Source: Topomyia yanbarensis
Lineage: Eukaryota > Arthropoda > Insecta > Diptera > Culicidae
Assembly (NCBI RefSeq): GCF_030247195.1
Contig: NC_080672.1
Location: forward strand, 189,810,471-189,874,470
Length of the DNA: 64,000 bases
Direction of reading: 5' to 3'
Within the stretch, counting starts at the first letter, position 1. Every line of letters begins with the position of its first letter. Both the position numbers and the translations under genes were made by a program. The notes below the pieces were generated by a model that worked only from the letters and a program-made list of their open reading frames with translations, searched no databases and was not told where the DNA came from. Positions 1-10,947 of this stretch are shown piece after piece.

Positions 1-5
1 CATAC

Positions 6-1646
6 TAGGGTGGGGCATTGTTATATGGAAAAACGTAATCATAGCCACATCAACCGAGCACAGCACTTTTTTGGTACCTTTTGGAGTCCCAAACAACTGT
101 GCAAAATTTGGGGTCGATTGGTGTTGACCCGGCGTGGCGCATTGCGTTTGAAATTTGTATGGAGATTAGTATGGGAAAACCTACATTTTTGCATTTTTAA
201 TTCTACAGACTACAATTCTTATTGTAGTATGTCAACAATTAGATAGAAGTATAGTATAGCATATGCTGAACAACTTTGCCGAAGGATGTATGGTGTTAGA
301 ATGTCTCTAAGCCAAGTTATAGCTGTTCAAATTTCGATACATCGAATTAAATGCTAAAAATCATTTTAATTGCCAACACTGCGGGTGTACCAATGGAATT
401 TCATATAGCATTCCAAAATAACATTATACATTTTAGATTTACCACATTCGTATGTTTGGATGAATTATTCAAAAGCCTTAGCTCAATTTCATGAGCGTAG
501 GTAGTTGAGCAATAGGGCGTAGTGAGGGTTGAGGGGGGGGGGGGACTTTCATATGTAGAAATTCGAACTGAAATGTTGTCGAGTTGGAATGTTCAGACGA
601 ATTATTTCAAAACATTTACACAATATCCTACGCATAATAGTAACGTTGAAAAAAAACATACTGTATCCTTTTGCCTTGACTTTTATCAATAGAAGTTACG
701 TTACAGACTGAATCAATTGATGTCGAGTTGATATATCAGAGGATTGCATTGATTATGTTTCAGTTTAATACGCACTATGATTTGATGGGATGCTCATTTC
801 GATGCTGCTCGATCACCTGAAGCAAAAATTGATGTAGGGATCTGGTAGATTTCATGTTGAAATCCAGAAATTAGCTTCACGCCTCGTGTTCGAACAGCAT
901 AGAAATGAGTATGCTATCAAATCATGCGTATTATACCGAAATATAATCCTCTGACATATCAACTCGACATCATTTGATTCAGTCTGTAAAATAACTTCAA
1001 GGCAAATGGATACAGTATGTTTTATTTCATCGTTACTATTATGCGTAGGACAATGTGTAAATGTTTTGAAATAATTCATCTGAACATTCCAACTCGACAA
1101 CACTTCAGTTCGAATTTCTACATATTAAAGTCCCCTCCCCCCCCCCATCACCCCTCATTATGCTCTATTGCTCAACTACCTCATGAAATTGAGCTAAGGC
1201 TTTTGAATAATCCATCCAAACATACCAATGTGGTAAACCTAAAACAAATAATGTTATTTTGGAATTCTATATGAAATTCCATTGGTACACCCGCAGTGTT
1301 GGCAATAAAAATGATTTTTGGCATTTAATTCGATGTATTGAACTTTGAACAGCTATAACTCGGCTTAGAGACATTCTAACACCATACATCCTTCGGCAAA
1401 GTTGTTCAGCATATCCTGGACTACACTTCTATCTATTTGTTGGCATACTACAGGAAGAATTGTAGTCCGTAGAATTGAAAATGCAAAAATGTAGGTTTTC
1501 CCATACTAATCTCCATACAAATTTCAAACGCAATGCGCTACGCCGGGTCAACACTAATCGACCCCAAATTTTGCACAGTTGTTTGGGACCCCAAAAGGAA
1601 CCAAAAAAGTGCTGTGCTGAAAAAACGATCATTTTGCCCCACCCTA
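6..1646. mobile_element. Palindromic foldback (long-TIR) DNA element inside (CATA)n
   Basis: The two halves (about 6-830 and 850-1646) are near-perfect reverse complements along their whole length, so the element would fold into a roughly 0.8-kb hairpin. The ends read TAGGGTGGGGCA and TGCCCCACCCTA. The left flank is CATAC (only 5 bp are in the window) and the right flank is ATACATAC, so the element sits in a (CATA)n tract. Within a period-4 target the flanks fit a 4-bp or 8-bp target duplication but not 2 or 5 bp. The TAGGG-type end plus a possible 8-bp duplication would fit a non-autonomous hAT-like element, but this is weak. No transposase is encoded. The short ORFs in it are mirror images of each other and are not genes. 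Confidence 0.75.
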
Positions 1647-1743
1647 ATACATACATACATACATACATACATACATACATACATACATACATACATACAT
1701 ACATACATACATACATACATACATACATACATACATACATACA
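1647..1743. repeat. (CATA)n microsatellite, tract 1
   Basis: Tandem CATA units lie between the right end of the foldback element and the 5'-truncated retrotransposon copy A1. The last units are imperfect (ACAAACATATCGG) before family A sequence begins at about 1754. This is the inferred landing site of the R1-clade element. Confidence 0.97.
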
Positions 1744-1753
1744 AACATATCGG

Positions 1754-3152
1754 ACAACAAGCAACCGATATAAATGGAGCAGGCACGGCAAATCCGTTTG
1801 CCAGAGGTGGGTTGGTGAGGTCACCACCACCAATAGTAGCTGAAGTCACCCAGCAAGAGCAGGAGGAGGGGAAGCCGAAGCAACAGCAACAGCAGCAACA
1901 AAAACAGCCGGAGCAGAGCGGAAGGAGCTACACCCCACAAACGCCAAAGATAGTGGTAGCGAGGCACTTGGTGGAGGAGCTCCACAAGTTCGTGGACATG
2001 AGAAACAATGTCCACAAAGACATTAAGGAGATGGTCATCAAAATCCGGAAGGCGCTACTGTCTGCCGTGAAAGAGTACGATACGGCAACGCAGAGGGCAG
2101 ATTCAGCTGAGCGAGCATCCGCGTCGGCTAAGGCCACTATCCTCCTAGCCCCTCCGAAACAGGGTAAGGAGAGGCAGATTGGAGTGGAGAACACGCCAGT
2201 TCCCATAACTCCAAAGAGGACAAGATCCTCACCAGGAGAAGAAAGACCAGGCGGGTCAAAGAGGCAGACGCTCGAGGATGCTGTTGCTGCCGAAGAAAAG
2301 GACGCCACCTTACAGGGTGAAAGCTGGAGCACCGTTGTAGGTCGGAAGGAGAAACGCGGGAAACAGCAAAAAAAGAAGGAGGAGCGAAAAGGGGAGCAGA
2401 AGAGGAAATCAGAACCCTCGGCTCGTCAGAAGGCGCCTAAGGGAGAAGCCGTGCTCGTCAAAGCAAATGACGAGACTACGTACGCAGCACTGCTCAAAAA
2501 GGTCAGAGAGGACCCGGAGCTGAAAGATTTGGGGGAAAACGTGTTAAGAGTCAGGCGTACCCAAAAAAATGAGATGCTCCTCGAGCTTAAGAAGAATACT
2601 GCGACTAGTAGCTCTGCCTTGCAGGAGACTATAACTAAATCAATGGGTGGAAAGGCAGAAGTTAAAGCCTTAAGCCCGGAGATGGTAATCGTGTGCAAAG
2701 ACCTCGACGAAATAACGACGGAAGACGAGCTGAGAGGTGCTATGAAGCAGCAGTGCAAACTGGGCGAGGTGCACATGACGATCCGGTTAAGGAAGGGATA
2801 CGGAGGAACGCAGATAGCGATGATACGTTTACCGGTAACCGCTGCAGACAAGGCACTGGAGGTAGGTAAGGTTACAGTTGGCTGGTCGAGATGCCTACTG
2901 AGAGCCGCCCCACGAGTAAACAAACAAGCAGAGAAATGCTTCAAATGTTTAGGCTTTGGACATTTAGCAGGGGCTTGCAAAGGCCCGGACAGATCCAGGA
3001 TGTGCTGGAAATGCGGAGAGACGGGCCATCTTGCGAGAGACTGCACGCAGAGGCCGAAGTGCTTGCTTTGCACCCCAGCGGAAGGAAACGACCATCAGAC
3101 GGGTGGCTTTAAATGCCCAGCGTACAAGAAGGCGACTGCAGGCCAACGGTGA
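1754..3152 (+). pseudogene. ORF1 (Gag-like zinc-knuckle protein), copy A1, start codon missing
   Basis: The frame is open to the TGA at 3150-3152 and aligns with the 468-aa ORF1 of A3, lacking only the first few residues. The upstream open frame is read-through of the (CATA)n tract and foldback DNA, not protein. Visible parts are the glutamine-rich stretch, the basic lysine/arginine-rich middle and the three C-terminal Cys/His knuckles. It cannot start normally, so it is treated as a broken copy. Confidence 0.85.
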
Positions 3153-5193
3153 TGGAGATAACCCAGATAAACCTGAATCACTGTGATACCGCACAGCAAC
3201 TGTTGTGGCAGTCTACGACAGAAACTATGTGCGATGTCGCTTTGATCGCAGAGCCTTATCAAGTCCCCCCTAATAACGGTAACTGGGTGGCGGATAGATC
3301 AGGAACCGCAGCGATACAAGTAATGGGAAGATTCCCTATCCAAGAAGTGGTAGAACGTTCCTATGAGGGTTTCGTGATAGCCAAAATCAACGGCATCTTC
3401 GTATGTAGCTGTTACGCTCCCCCAAGGTGGACAGTAGAGCAGTTCAGCCTAATGCTGGAGCAGTTAACCGAGCAGTTGATCGATCGGAAGCCGGTAGTCA
3501 TTGGTGGTGACTTCAACGCCTGGGCTGTGGAATGGGGCAGTAGAGTAACCAACACAAGAGGGTGTATCCTGCAGGAAGCTCTAGCGAAGTTAGACGTACG
3601 ATTGTGCAATGAAGGCTCTGTTAGTACATTTCGGAGAGACGGGAGGGAGTCCATCATAGACGTCACATTCTGTAGTCCCTCATTGACGGTGAACATGAAT
3701 TGGAGAGTATGCGAAACGTATACGCATAGTGACCACCAGGAGATTCGCTACCGTATCGGTCAACGGAACCCCGCGGCAGTACAGAGAAGGGTGACCGGCG
3801 AACGAAAGTGGAAGACGAAAGGCTTCAACAAAGACCTCTTTGTTGAGGCACTTCGGCCGAACGGCGGGACCGAGAACATGGATGCGGCTGACCTAACAAG
3901 AAGGATTGTGGCGGCTTGTGACGCCACAATGCCGCGAAAACTGGAACCACGCAACAAACGGCGTCCAGCTTACTGGTGGAACGAGACGCTTAGTACGTTA
4001 CGCGCTGCTTGTCCCAGAGCCAGAAGGCGGGCCCAAAGAGCAAGGTCGGAACCAGATAGAGAAGAGCATAAGGCATCGTTTCGGGAAGCTAGGGCCGCTC
4101 TAAAACGGGAGATCAGACTGAGCAAGTCAGAGTGCCACAAGGAGCTATGCCGAGAAGTAGACGCCAATCCCTGGGGTGACGCATACCGAGTCGTGATGGC
4201 GAAAATGAAGGGTCCGACGACGCCAGCCGAAATGTGTCCGAGCAAGCTGAAGATAATCGTCGAGGGTCTTTTCCCGAAGCACGATCCAACTATATGGCCA
4301 CCGTCACCGCACGGCGAGGAAGAAGGAACAAACATGGATCGGCAAGTGACTAACGACGAGCTAGTAGATGCATCGAAGCGCCTAAAACCAAAGAAAGCCC
4401 CTGGTCCGGATGGAATACCAAACGTGGTACTGAAAGCTGCGATCCTGGCGACATGTTCAGGATAGTGATGCAGAAGTGCCTAAACGAAGGCAACTTCCCC
4501 GAAATGTGGAAGGTCCGGAAGCTGGTGTTGCTGCCGAAGCCAGGGAAGCCACCTGGCGACCCGACCTCGTACAGACCCATATGCCTGCTGGATACACTCG
4601 GAAAACTCCTGGAAAGGATCATTCTTAACAGGTTGACGAAATTCACGGAAGGTGAGCGCGGACGATCCAAGATGCAGTTTGGTTTCCGCAAAGGAGCATC
4701 GACAGTGGATGCAATTCGGATAGTGCTCGAGAGTGCCGAGAAGTCATCTAAACAGAAGCGAAGAGGAGATCGATACTGCGCTGTGGTCACGATAGATGTG
4801 AAGAACGCGTTCAACAGTACCAGCTGGGAAGCCATCGCTGCAGCGCTGCATAGAATGAGGGTTCCCGACTATCTGTGCCAGATCCTGAAGAGCTACTTTC
4901 AGAGCAGAGTGCTACTGTACGAGACGAGCGAAGGACAGAAGTCATTGCGTGTCACAGCGGGCGTTCCTCAGGGCTCCATTCTCGGTCCAACCCTTTGGAA
5001 CGGGATGTACGATGGGGTGTTAACGCTGCAGCTGCCTAGGAAAGTGAAAATCGTAGGTTTCGCGGACGACGTGTCACTAACGGTGATGGGTGAGACACTT
5101 GAAGAAGTGGAGGTGTCGGTGACGGAGAAAATAGACGCGATCGAGAGCTGGATGAACGGGGTCAAGCTGCAAATAGCTCACCACAAGACGGAG
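3152..5193 (+). pseudogene. ORF2 (APE endonuclease - reverse transcriptase), copy A1, frameshifted and 3' deleted
   Basis: The start ATG (3152) overlaps the ORF1 stop as TGATG. The first 1.3 kb encodes the endonuclease with the GGDFNAW and SDH motifs and the beginning of RT (KAPGPDG). A 7-bp deletion at 4449 shifts the frame. RT continues in another frame (4453-5193) through the FADD motif, and is then cut off by the 1-kb deletion that fuses it to the 3' UTR. The product would be non-functional. Confidence 0.9.
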
Positions 5194-6329
5194 TTGGGTC
5201 GTCGGGGCGCCTGGGAACCGGACGTCAAGCTTCACCGGAATCGCTGAACCGACCTCGACATCCTTCCGGGTAGCTCGTGAGTAGGCTATATCTACCGCCG
5301 GGGATTGGACCGAGTAGACCGCGTCGCAGAGCTAGCAGTGGGTCGTTGGGGCGCCGGTGAACCGGAAGTTACGCTCCAACCGGAATCGCCGGATAGACCT
5401 CAGCACCTACTGCATGGCCCGTTGAGTAGGCTAGATCCACCGCCGGAGACTAGATCGAGTAGATCGGGCGAAACGGAACGAGAGGAAGCCAAAGAGCTCA
5501 TGAAATTGTGGTGCTAAAACAAAAGAAGAATCGGTACCGGGGGAGCCTCCTTCGCCGGGGAACTCTCCGTCGGCGTAAGCTAGATCCACCGCCGGGGACT
5601 AGACTGAGTAGACCGCGACGAAATACCACCAGTCGCAGGTCGTCGGGGCATCAGCGAACCGGACGCCCTGCTCCACCGGAATCGCCGAACTGACCTCGAC
5701 ATCTGGTTGGTTGGCTCGGTTTCGGGAGAACTTTTCTCGCCGGGGAATTCTCCGTCGGAGTAGGCTAGGTCCATCGTCGGGGACTAGACCGAGTAGTTCG
5801 CGAACAAGTCTGGTGCTCAAAGAGTAAACGGCGTTGAATGGTGCGAGAAGGGAGTTGCGGTGCTAACCGGCACAAGCGAGCCGCAGGGCTCGGTGAATTA
5901 GACAGTCAGAAGTTTGCCGCTCAGACTGTACTCGTAGGGGAGGAGTACTAAGCCTCGACTCACAGCCAGCTTTCCGACTGCCATGCAGAGCTTGCCAGTC
6001 TGTGTGGATGGTAGAGAATTGGTGGTGTGTAGAGGAGTGGGGCTGTCACCCTACGGAAGAAACGAACTAGTAAGTAGTTGAATTAGAGTGCGTGCTATGC
6101 ACATAAAAACCCCTCCCCGAAGTAATGCCGTAAGGTAGTGCCGGGGAGGAATCAGGTTCTGGGCAAGAGCAGTGGTTTTTAGCGGGTCGGGTGATGGCAG
6201 CCCAAACCCGTTCCCTGACAATGGGGTTTTTGTACATTTTTCCTCACTCAGGGTTTTTCTGAATTTTTTTTACTGCTCTCAAAAAAAAAAAGATCTCCGA
6301 AACATGTCAAGTGCTATCAGATGAGAAAA

Positions 6330-6428
6330 ACATACATACATACATACATACATACATACATACATACATACATACATACATACATACATACATACATACA
6401 TACATACATACATACATACATACATACA

Positions 6429-6459
<31 letters not shown>

Positions 6460-6533
6460 CATACATACATACATACATACATACATACATACATACATAC
6501 ATACATACATACATACATACATACATACATACA
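6330..6533. repeat. (CATA)n microsatellite, tract 2
   Basis: About 50 CATA units, with one interruption (CATTACATA) near 6427. The tract separates A1 from the family B fragment. It is preceded by 38 bp (6292-6329) of unassigned sequence containing GATGAGAAAAA, which is not part of the normal family A tail. Confidence 0.97.
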
Positions 6534-6537
6534 GTCT

Positions 6538-7363
6538 CTCGGAGTCATTATAGACGACAAGCTGACCTTCGGCAGCCATGTCGACTATACGTGCAAGAAA
6601 GCGTCGACTGCTGTTGCGGCACTATCGAGAATGATGTCCAACAGCTCAAAGGTGTGCGCCAGTAGACGTAGGTTACTGGCAGGCGTTGCCGTATCTATCC
6701 TCAGGTACGGCGGCCCGTCATGGTCAAGAGCACTGAGGGTAACCAGTTACCTACAGAAACTGGAGAGCACCTACCGCGTGATGTGCCTCAGAGTGATATC
6801 TGCCTACCGCACGGTATCACACGATGCATCCTGCGTGATAGCGAGCATGATGCCAGTCGGGCTGGTCATTCGGGAAGATGAGGAGTGCTTTGAGCTACGT
6901 GGAAATAGGGGAGCCCGCGAGCGCACCAGGGTGACCTCGGTCGCCAGATGGCAGCGTGAGTGGGACAACTCCTCGAAAGGTAGGTGGACCCACCGGCTGA
7001 TACCTAGCATATCGAGCTGGGTGGGAAGACCCCATGGGGAAGTTCACTTCCACCTGACACAATTCCTGTCAGGCCATGGCTGTTTCCGTCAGTACCTCCA
7101 CAGGTTCGGGCACGCGGAGGTCCCAGTCTGCCCGGACTGCCCAGGTGTAGATGAAACTGCCGAACACATACTGTTCGTATGTCATCGGTTCGACGTCGAA
7201 AGAAGACGTCTGTGGCTGGGACACAACCCCGGATACCCTTATTCAGCGGATGTGTCAAACGGTGGAGAAGTGGAACGCAGTCTCGGCTGCTACCATCCAG
7301 ATTGCCAGTAGGCTACAGGTAATCTGGCGAACCGAGCAACAGACGGCGGGCACGGCTAACTAG
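6538..7363 (+). pseudogene. ORF2 C-terminal fragment (RT thumb and CCHC motif), family B
   Basis: The frame opens with LGVIIDDKLTF, the block that follows the RT palm in family A, and runs through WQREWD, GRWTHRLIP and FLSGHGCFR to a C-terminal CX2CX8HX4C motif (CPDC ... H ... C near 7130-7190). A single-base indel at about 7228-7236 shifts the frame; the expected C-terminus (RMCQTVEKWNAV ... TGTAN) continues in the next frame to a stop ending at 7363. It lacks the endonuclease and the RT catalytic residues because of 5' truncation, so it is dead. Confidence 0.88.
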
Positions 7364-7599
7364 TGATTGGTTAGCTGGAGCGAAAAAGGCCAAGCGCAAA
7401 ATAAGAGAATGAATGGTCTGTTCATGCCGAGGTAGGTTGGCGCAGCGAATGGCAACCGCGTAAGGGGTAAACCCAGCCACCCCGAAGCAAGACAGAAGAG
7501 TGAGTGTATAGGCGTATAAGTGGACTGCCTCATGCCAAGACGGGAGGGTCGTAGCGTAGTATGTTGGAACTAAGCTATCGATGCCTCATGGCGTGGCAG

Positions 7600-8065
7600 A
7601 GGAGTGAAAGGGTGAGCATCCAAGTCAGTCTCACACTGCATGTTAAGGGTGAGCATAAAAGTCAGCCTCACAGGTTGGTAGAGGCTAGCACAAAAGTCAG
7701 CCTAGCAAGGAATGAAAAAGGTGAGCACAAAAGTCAGCCTCGCATGGTATGTCAGAAGTGGGGCCTAAGAAAAATGTCCCACATGGGATGCCAGAGGGAG
7801 CGACAAAGGTACAATAGAGTGGCACGATTGAGAGTGAATCAGATGATAGGGTGAGCACCCAAGTCAGCCTCACATGGATGGGTAGGGCGAGCACAAAAGT
7901 AAGCCTAGCAAGGAATGAGTAAGGTGAGCACACAAGTCAGCCTCGCATGGAACGTAAAAGGTGAGCACAAAAGTCAGCCTCATGTGGGAGTGTTTGAGAG
8001 TGAATCAAAGTGCGATTGAGAGAGCACCCAAGTAAGCCTCATACAGGATGTATGAACGCGTGAGT
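7600..8065 (+). repeat. Short tandem repeats in family B 3' UTR
   Basis: Roughly ten imperfect units of about 35-45 bp, each containing GTGAGCACAAAAGTCAGCCT or a close variant followed by CACATGG-like sequence. Spacing is irregular in the middle, where about 100 bp of non-repeat sequence intervenes (7760-7850). They lie wholly inside the 3' UTR. Confidence 0.88.
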
Positions 8066-8096
8066 GAGAGTGAATGAGTACATTTAGTACAGCCAT

Positions 8097-8134
8097 CCCC
8101 CCAGAAGTAATACCGAGAGGTAGTTCCTGGGAGG
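8097..8134 (+). promoter_or_regulatory. Conserved 3' UTR RNA hairpin with GAGA tetraloop (family B)
   Basis: CCCCCCAG (8097-8104) pairs with CTGGGAGG (8127-8134) at 7 of 8 positions. The inner ACC-GAGA-GGT forms a GNRA-capped stem. The internal loop AAGTAAT ... AGT matches family A. It probably acts as the recognition site for the element's own reverse transcriptase, by analogy with the 3' structures used by R2 and SART1. Confidence 0.65.
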
Positions 8135-8294
8135 AATGATGGCGGAGCCCAATGGAGTTTAGTCGGTATTAATGGCTGGTCACCATTCGAGTCCGACACG
8201 CACCCAGTGCACCCAGTGTAGTAGATTGGACCCTACCGTTAGCACGTGTACTGGGCTAGGACATAAAGGTCTTCTCCATTGTAAAAAAAAAAAC

Positions 8295-8296
<2 letters not shown>

Positions 8297-8325
<29 letters not shown>

Positions 8326-8838
8326 CATACATACATACATACATACATACATACATACATACATACATACATACATACATACATACATACATACATACAT
8401 ACATACATACATACATACATACATACATACATACATACATACATACATACATACATACATACATACATACATACATACATACATACATACATACATACAT
8501 ACATACATACATACATACATACATACATACATACATACATACATACATACATACATACATACATACATACATACATACATACATACATACATACATACAT
8601 ACATACATACATACATACATACATACATACATACATACATACATACATACATACATACATACATACATGCATACATACATACATACATACATACATACAT
8701 ACATACATACATACATACATACATACATACATACATACATACATACATACATACATACATACATACATACATACATACATACATACATACATACATACAT
8801 ACATACATACATACATACATACATACATACATACATAC
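8297..8838. repeat. (CATA)n microsatellite, tract 3
   Basis: About 135 tandem units with one single-base interruption (CATGCATAC near 8667). It lies between the family B poly(A) tail and the 5' end of A2. Confidence 0.98.
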
Positions 8839-9540
8839 TGGGGGCAGCAGGGACAGGAAGGACAGGAGTCTAGGGGCCTAACGAACCCCCCCCCCCACAG
8901 CCCTACTGCGAGTTGGGGAGTTTTGCTAGGATATGGTGGGGCTAAGATTGGGCTCTTCTGAACCTCTAAAAAAAGCCATAACTCCGAAAGCAGCTCCGAC
9001 GAAGCGAGTCTGTGCCGCTTCTGCTAAGATCCTAAGATTCCAATAATCTAAGATCTGGGCAATAAAAGCACTCTAGCCCAACCGGAGTGCCAACCAGCAC
9101 ATCAGGATCGACGCCAGTAACATCTTGATTATGGTATACTGGCCATGGCGAACGGCAACGGACAGGACACGGATGACGAAAAGGATGGCGACTTAGGGCT
9201 GACAGGCGTGCTGTTCTACTCCCTGAGTAAGGAAGGATGACACCGACTTGAAATGGCGAGTGGGCTAACAGCATGGCTGCCTCCGTTCCAACAAAACCCT
9301 GGCAGGTCTCCGGGTACGTTCGAAACTCGCCATCATTTGGTTGGTGGTACTAGGTTCGGTTGAAGCATTCCCGATTTACGCCGATCCGGCTCTGAACACT
9401 ACTCCCCATGAGAGATGGTGTCAACCCTTGCATGACCTCACTGCTGCTTTTCGGCAGCATAGATAATCATGGGATCGCGAGAGGCGACTATGTGCAGCGA
9501 GTGGAGATAGCGGCCCGGAGTTGGGACCCAATAAAATAAA

Positions 9541-10947
9541 ATGGAGAAACAACAAGCAACCGATATAAATGGAGCAGGCACGGCAAATCCGTTTGCCAGA
9601 GGTGGGTTGGTGAGGTCACCACCACCAATAGTAGCTGAAGTCACCCAGCAAGAGCAGGAGGAGGGGAAGCCGAAGCAACAGCAACAGCAGCAACAAAAAC
9701 AGCCGGAGCAGAGCGGAATGAGCTACACCCCACAAACGCCAAAGGTAGTGGTAGCGAGGCACTTGGTGGAGGAGCTCCACAAGTTCGTGGACATGAGAAA
9801 CAATGTCCACAAAGACATTAAGGAGATGGTCATCAAAATCCGGAAGGCGCTACTGTCTGCCGTGAAAGAGTACGATACGGCAACGCAGAGGGCAGATTCA
9901 GCTGAGCGAGCATCCGCGTCGGCTAAGGCCACTATCCTCCTAGCCCCTCCGAAACAGGGTAAGGAGAGGCAGATTGGAGTGGAAAACACGCCAGTTCCCA
10001 TAACTCCAAAGAGGACAAGATCCTCACCAGGAGAAGAAAGACCAGGCGGGTCAAAGAGGCAGACGCTCGAGGATGCTGTTGCTGCCGAAGAAAAGGACGC
10101 CACCTTACAGGGTGAAAGCTGGAGCACCGTTGTAGGTCGGAAGGAGAAACGCGGGAAACAGCAAAAAAAGAAGGAGGAGCGAAAAGGGGAGCAGAAGAGG
10201 AAATCAGAACCCTCGACTCGTCAGAAGGCGCCTAAGGGAGAAGCCGTGCTCGTCAAAGCAAATGACGAGACTACGTACGCAGCACTGCTCAAAAAGGTCA
10301 GAGAGGACCCGGAGCTGAAAGATTTGGGGGAAAACGTGTTAAGAGTCAGGCGTACCCAAAAAAATGAGATGCTCCTCGAGCTTAAGAAGAATACTACGAC
10401 TAGTAGCTCTGCCTTGCAGGAGACTATAACTAAATCAATGGGCGGAAAGGCAGAAGTTAAAGCCTTAAGCCCGGAGATGGTAATCGTGTGCAAAGACCTC
10501 GACGAAATAACGACGGAAGACGAGCTGAGAGGTGCTATGAAGCAGCAGTGCAAACTGGGCGAGGTGCACATGACGATCCGGTTAAGGAAGGGATACGGAG
10601 GAACGCAGATAGCGATGATACGTTTACCGGTAACCGCTGCAGACAAGGCACTGGAGGTAGGTAAGGTTACAGTTGGATGGTCGAGATGCCTACTGAGAGC
10701 CGCCCCACGAGTAAACAAACAAGCAGAGAAATGCTTCAAATGTTTAGGCTTTGGACATTTAGCAGGGGCTTGCAAAGGCCCGGACAGATCCGGGATGTGC
10801 TGGAAATGCGGAGAGACGGGCCATCTTGCGAGAGACTGCACGCAGAGGCCGAAGTGCTTGCTTTGCACCCCAGCGGAAGGAAACGACCATCAGACGGGTG
10901 GCTTTAAATGCCCAGCGTACAAGAAGGCGACTGCAGGCCAACGGTGA
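9541..10947 (+). CDS. ORF1 (Gag-like zinc-knuckle protein), copy A2
   Basis: 468 aa, starting at the ATG after AATAAAATAAA. It is the RNA-binding structural protein of an R1-clade non-LTR retrotransposon, expected to coat element RNA. Seen in order: a glutamine-rich run (about 44-55), a charged possibly coiled-coil region (about 70-125), a strongly basic stretch (about 205-235), and three C-terminal knuckles: CX2CX4HX4C twice (CFKC..., CWKC...) and a longer CX2CX7HX6C (CLLC...). It ends in TGA overlapping the ORF2 ATG (TGATG). The frame is intact. Confidence 0.93.
   Translation: MEKQQATDINGAGTANPFARGGLVRSPPPIVAEVTQQEQEEGKPKQQQQQQQKQPEQSGMSYTPQTPKVVVARHLVEELHKFVDMRNNVHKDIKEMVIKIRKALLSAVKEYDTATQRADSAERASASAKATILLAPPKQGKERQIGVENTPVPITPKRTRSSPGEERPGGSKRQTLEDAVAAEEKDATLQGESWSTVVGRKEKRGKQQKKKEERKGEQKRKSEPSTRQKAPKGEAVLVKANDETTYAALLKKVREDPELKDLGENVLRVRRTQKNEMLLELKKNTTTSSSALQETITKSMGGKAEVKALSPEMVIVCKDLDEITTEDELRGAMKQQCKLGEVHMTIRLRKGYGGTQIAMIRLPVTAADKALEVGKVTVGWSRCLLRAAPRVNKQAEKCFKCLGFGHLAGACKGPDRSGMCWKCGETGHLARDCTQRPKCLLCTPAEGNDHQTGGFKCPAYKKATAGQR

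Larger units (their letters stand above)
1754..6291 (+). mobile_element. R1-clade (Waldo-like) retrotransposon, family A copy A1, 5' truncated and internally deleted
   Basis: The copy lacks the 5' UTR and the ORF1 start codon: similarity to A2/A3 begins a few codons into ORF1. Relative to A3 it has lost 7 bp in ORF2 (at 4449) and 1,002 bp at 5193/5194, the latter between two GAG triplets, removing the end of the RT region, the C-terminal zinc motif and the start of the 3' UTR. The rest of the 3' UTR and an 11-A tail (6281-6291) are present. Downstream lie 38 bp of sequence found in no other copy (6292-6329) and then (CATA)n. Confidence 0.93.
6534..8293 (+). mobile_element. R1-clade retrotransposon family B, 5'-truncated 3' end
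   Basis: A second, clearly diverged R1-clade family. Sequence begins directly after (CATA)n within the last third of ORF2, continues through a 3' UTR with short tandem repeats and a conserved hairpin, and ends in an A-run (8283-8293) followed by CTT and another (CATA)n tract. Protein similarity to family A is evident (the shared WTHRLIP, HFHLTQFLSGHGCFR and HRFGHA blocks), but the nucleotide sequence and 3' UTR are different. It uses the same target and the same orientation as family A. Confidence 0.9.

Noticed and set aside
10..246. 78-aa open frame at the window start
   Set aside because: It lies in the arm of the palindromic element and reappears, mirrored, at 1429-1660. No protein similarity.
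7600..8065. CRISPR-like repeat-spacer array
   Set aside because: The units are imperfect, spacing is irregular, the context is a eukaryotic retrotransposon 3' UTR, and no cas genes exist.
8172..8873. Long open frames of repeating HTYI or MYVC residues over the (CATA)n tracts (also at 6307-6579, 15051-15317 and 21274-22219)
   Set aside because: A period-4 repeat with no stop codon gives open frames on both strands in every phase. They are not genes.
9032..9274. Minus-strand 80-aa open frame in the family A 5' UTR of A2, A3 and A4
   Set aside because: Conservation is expected from shared descent. No start context, motif or coding bias argues for it. An antisense promoter product cannot be excluded but is not supported.
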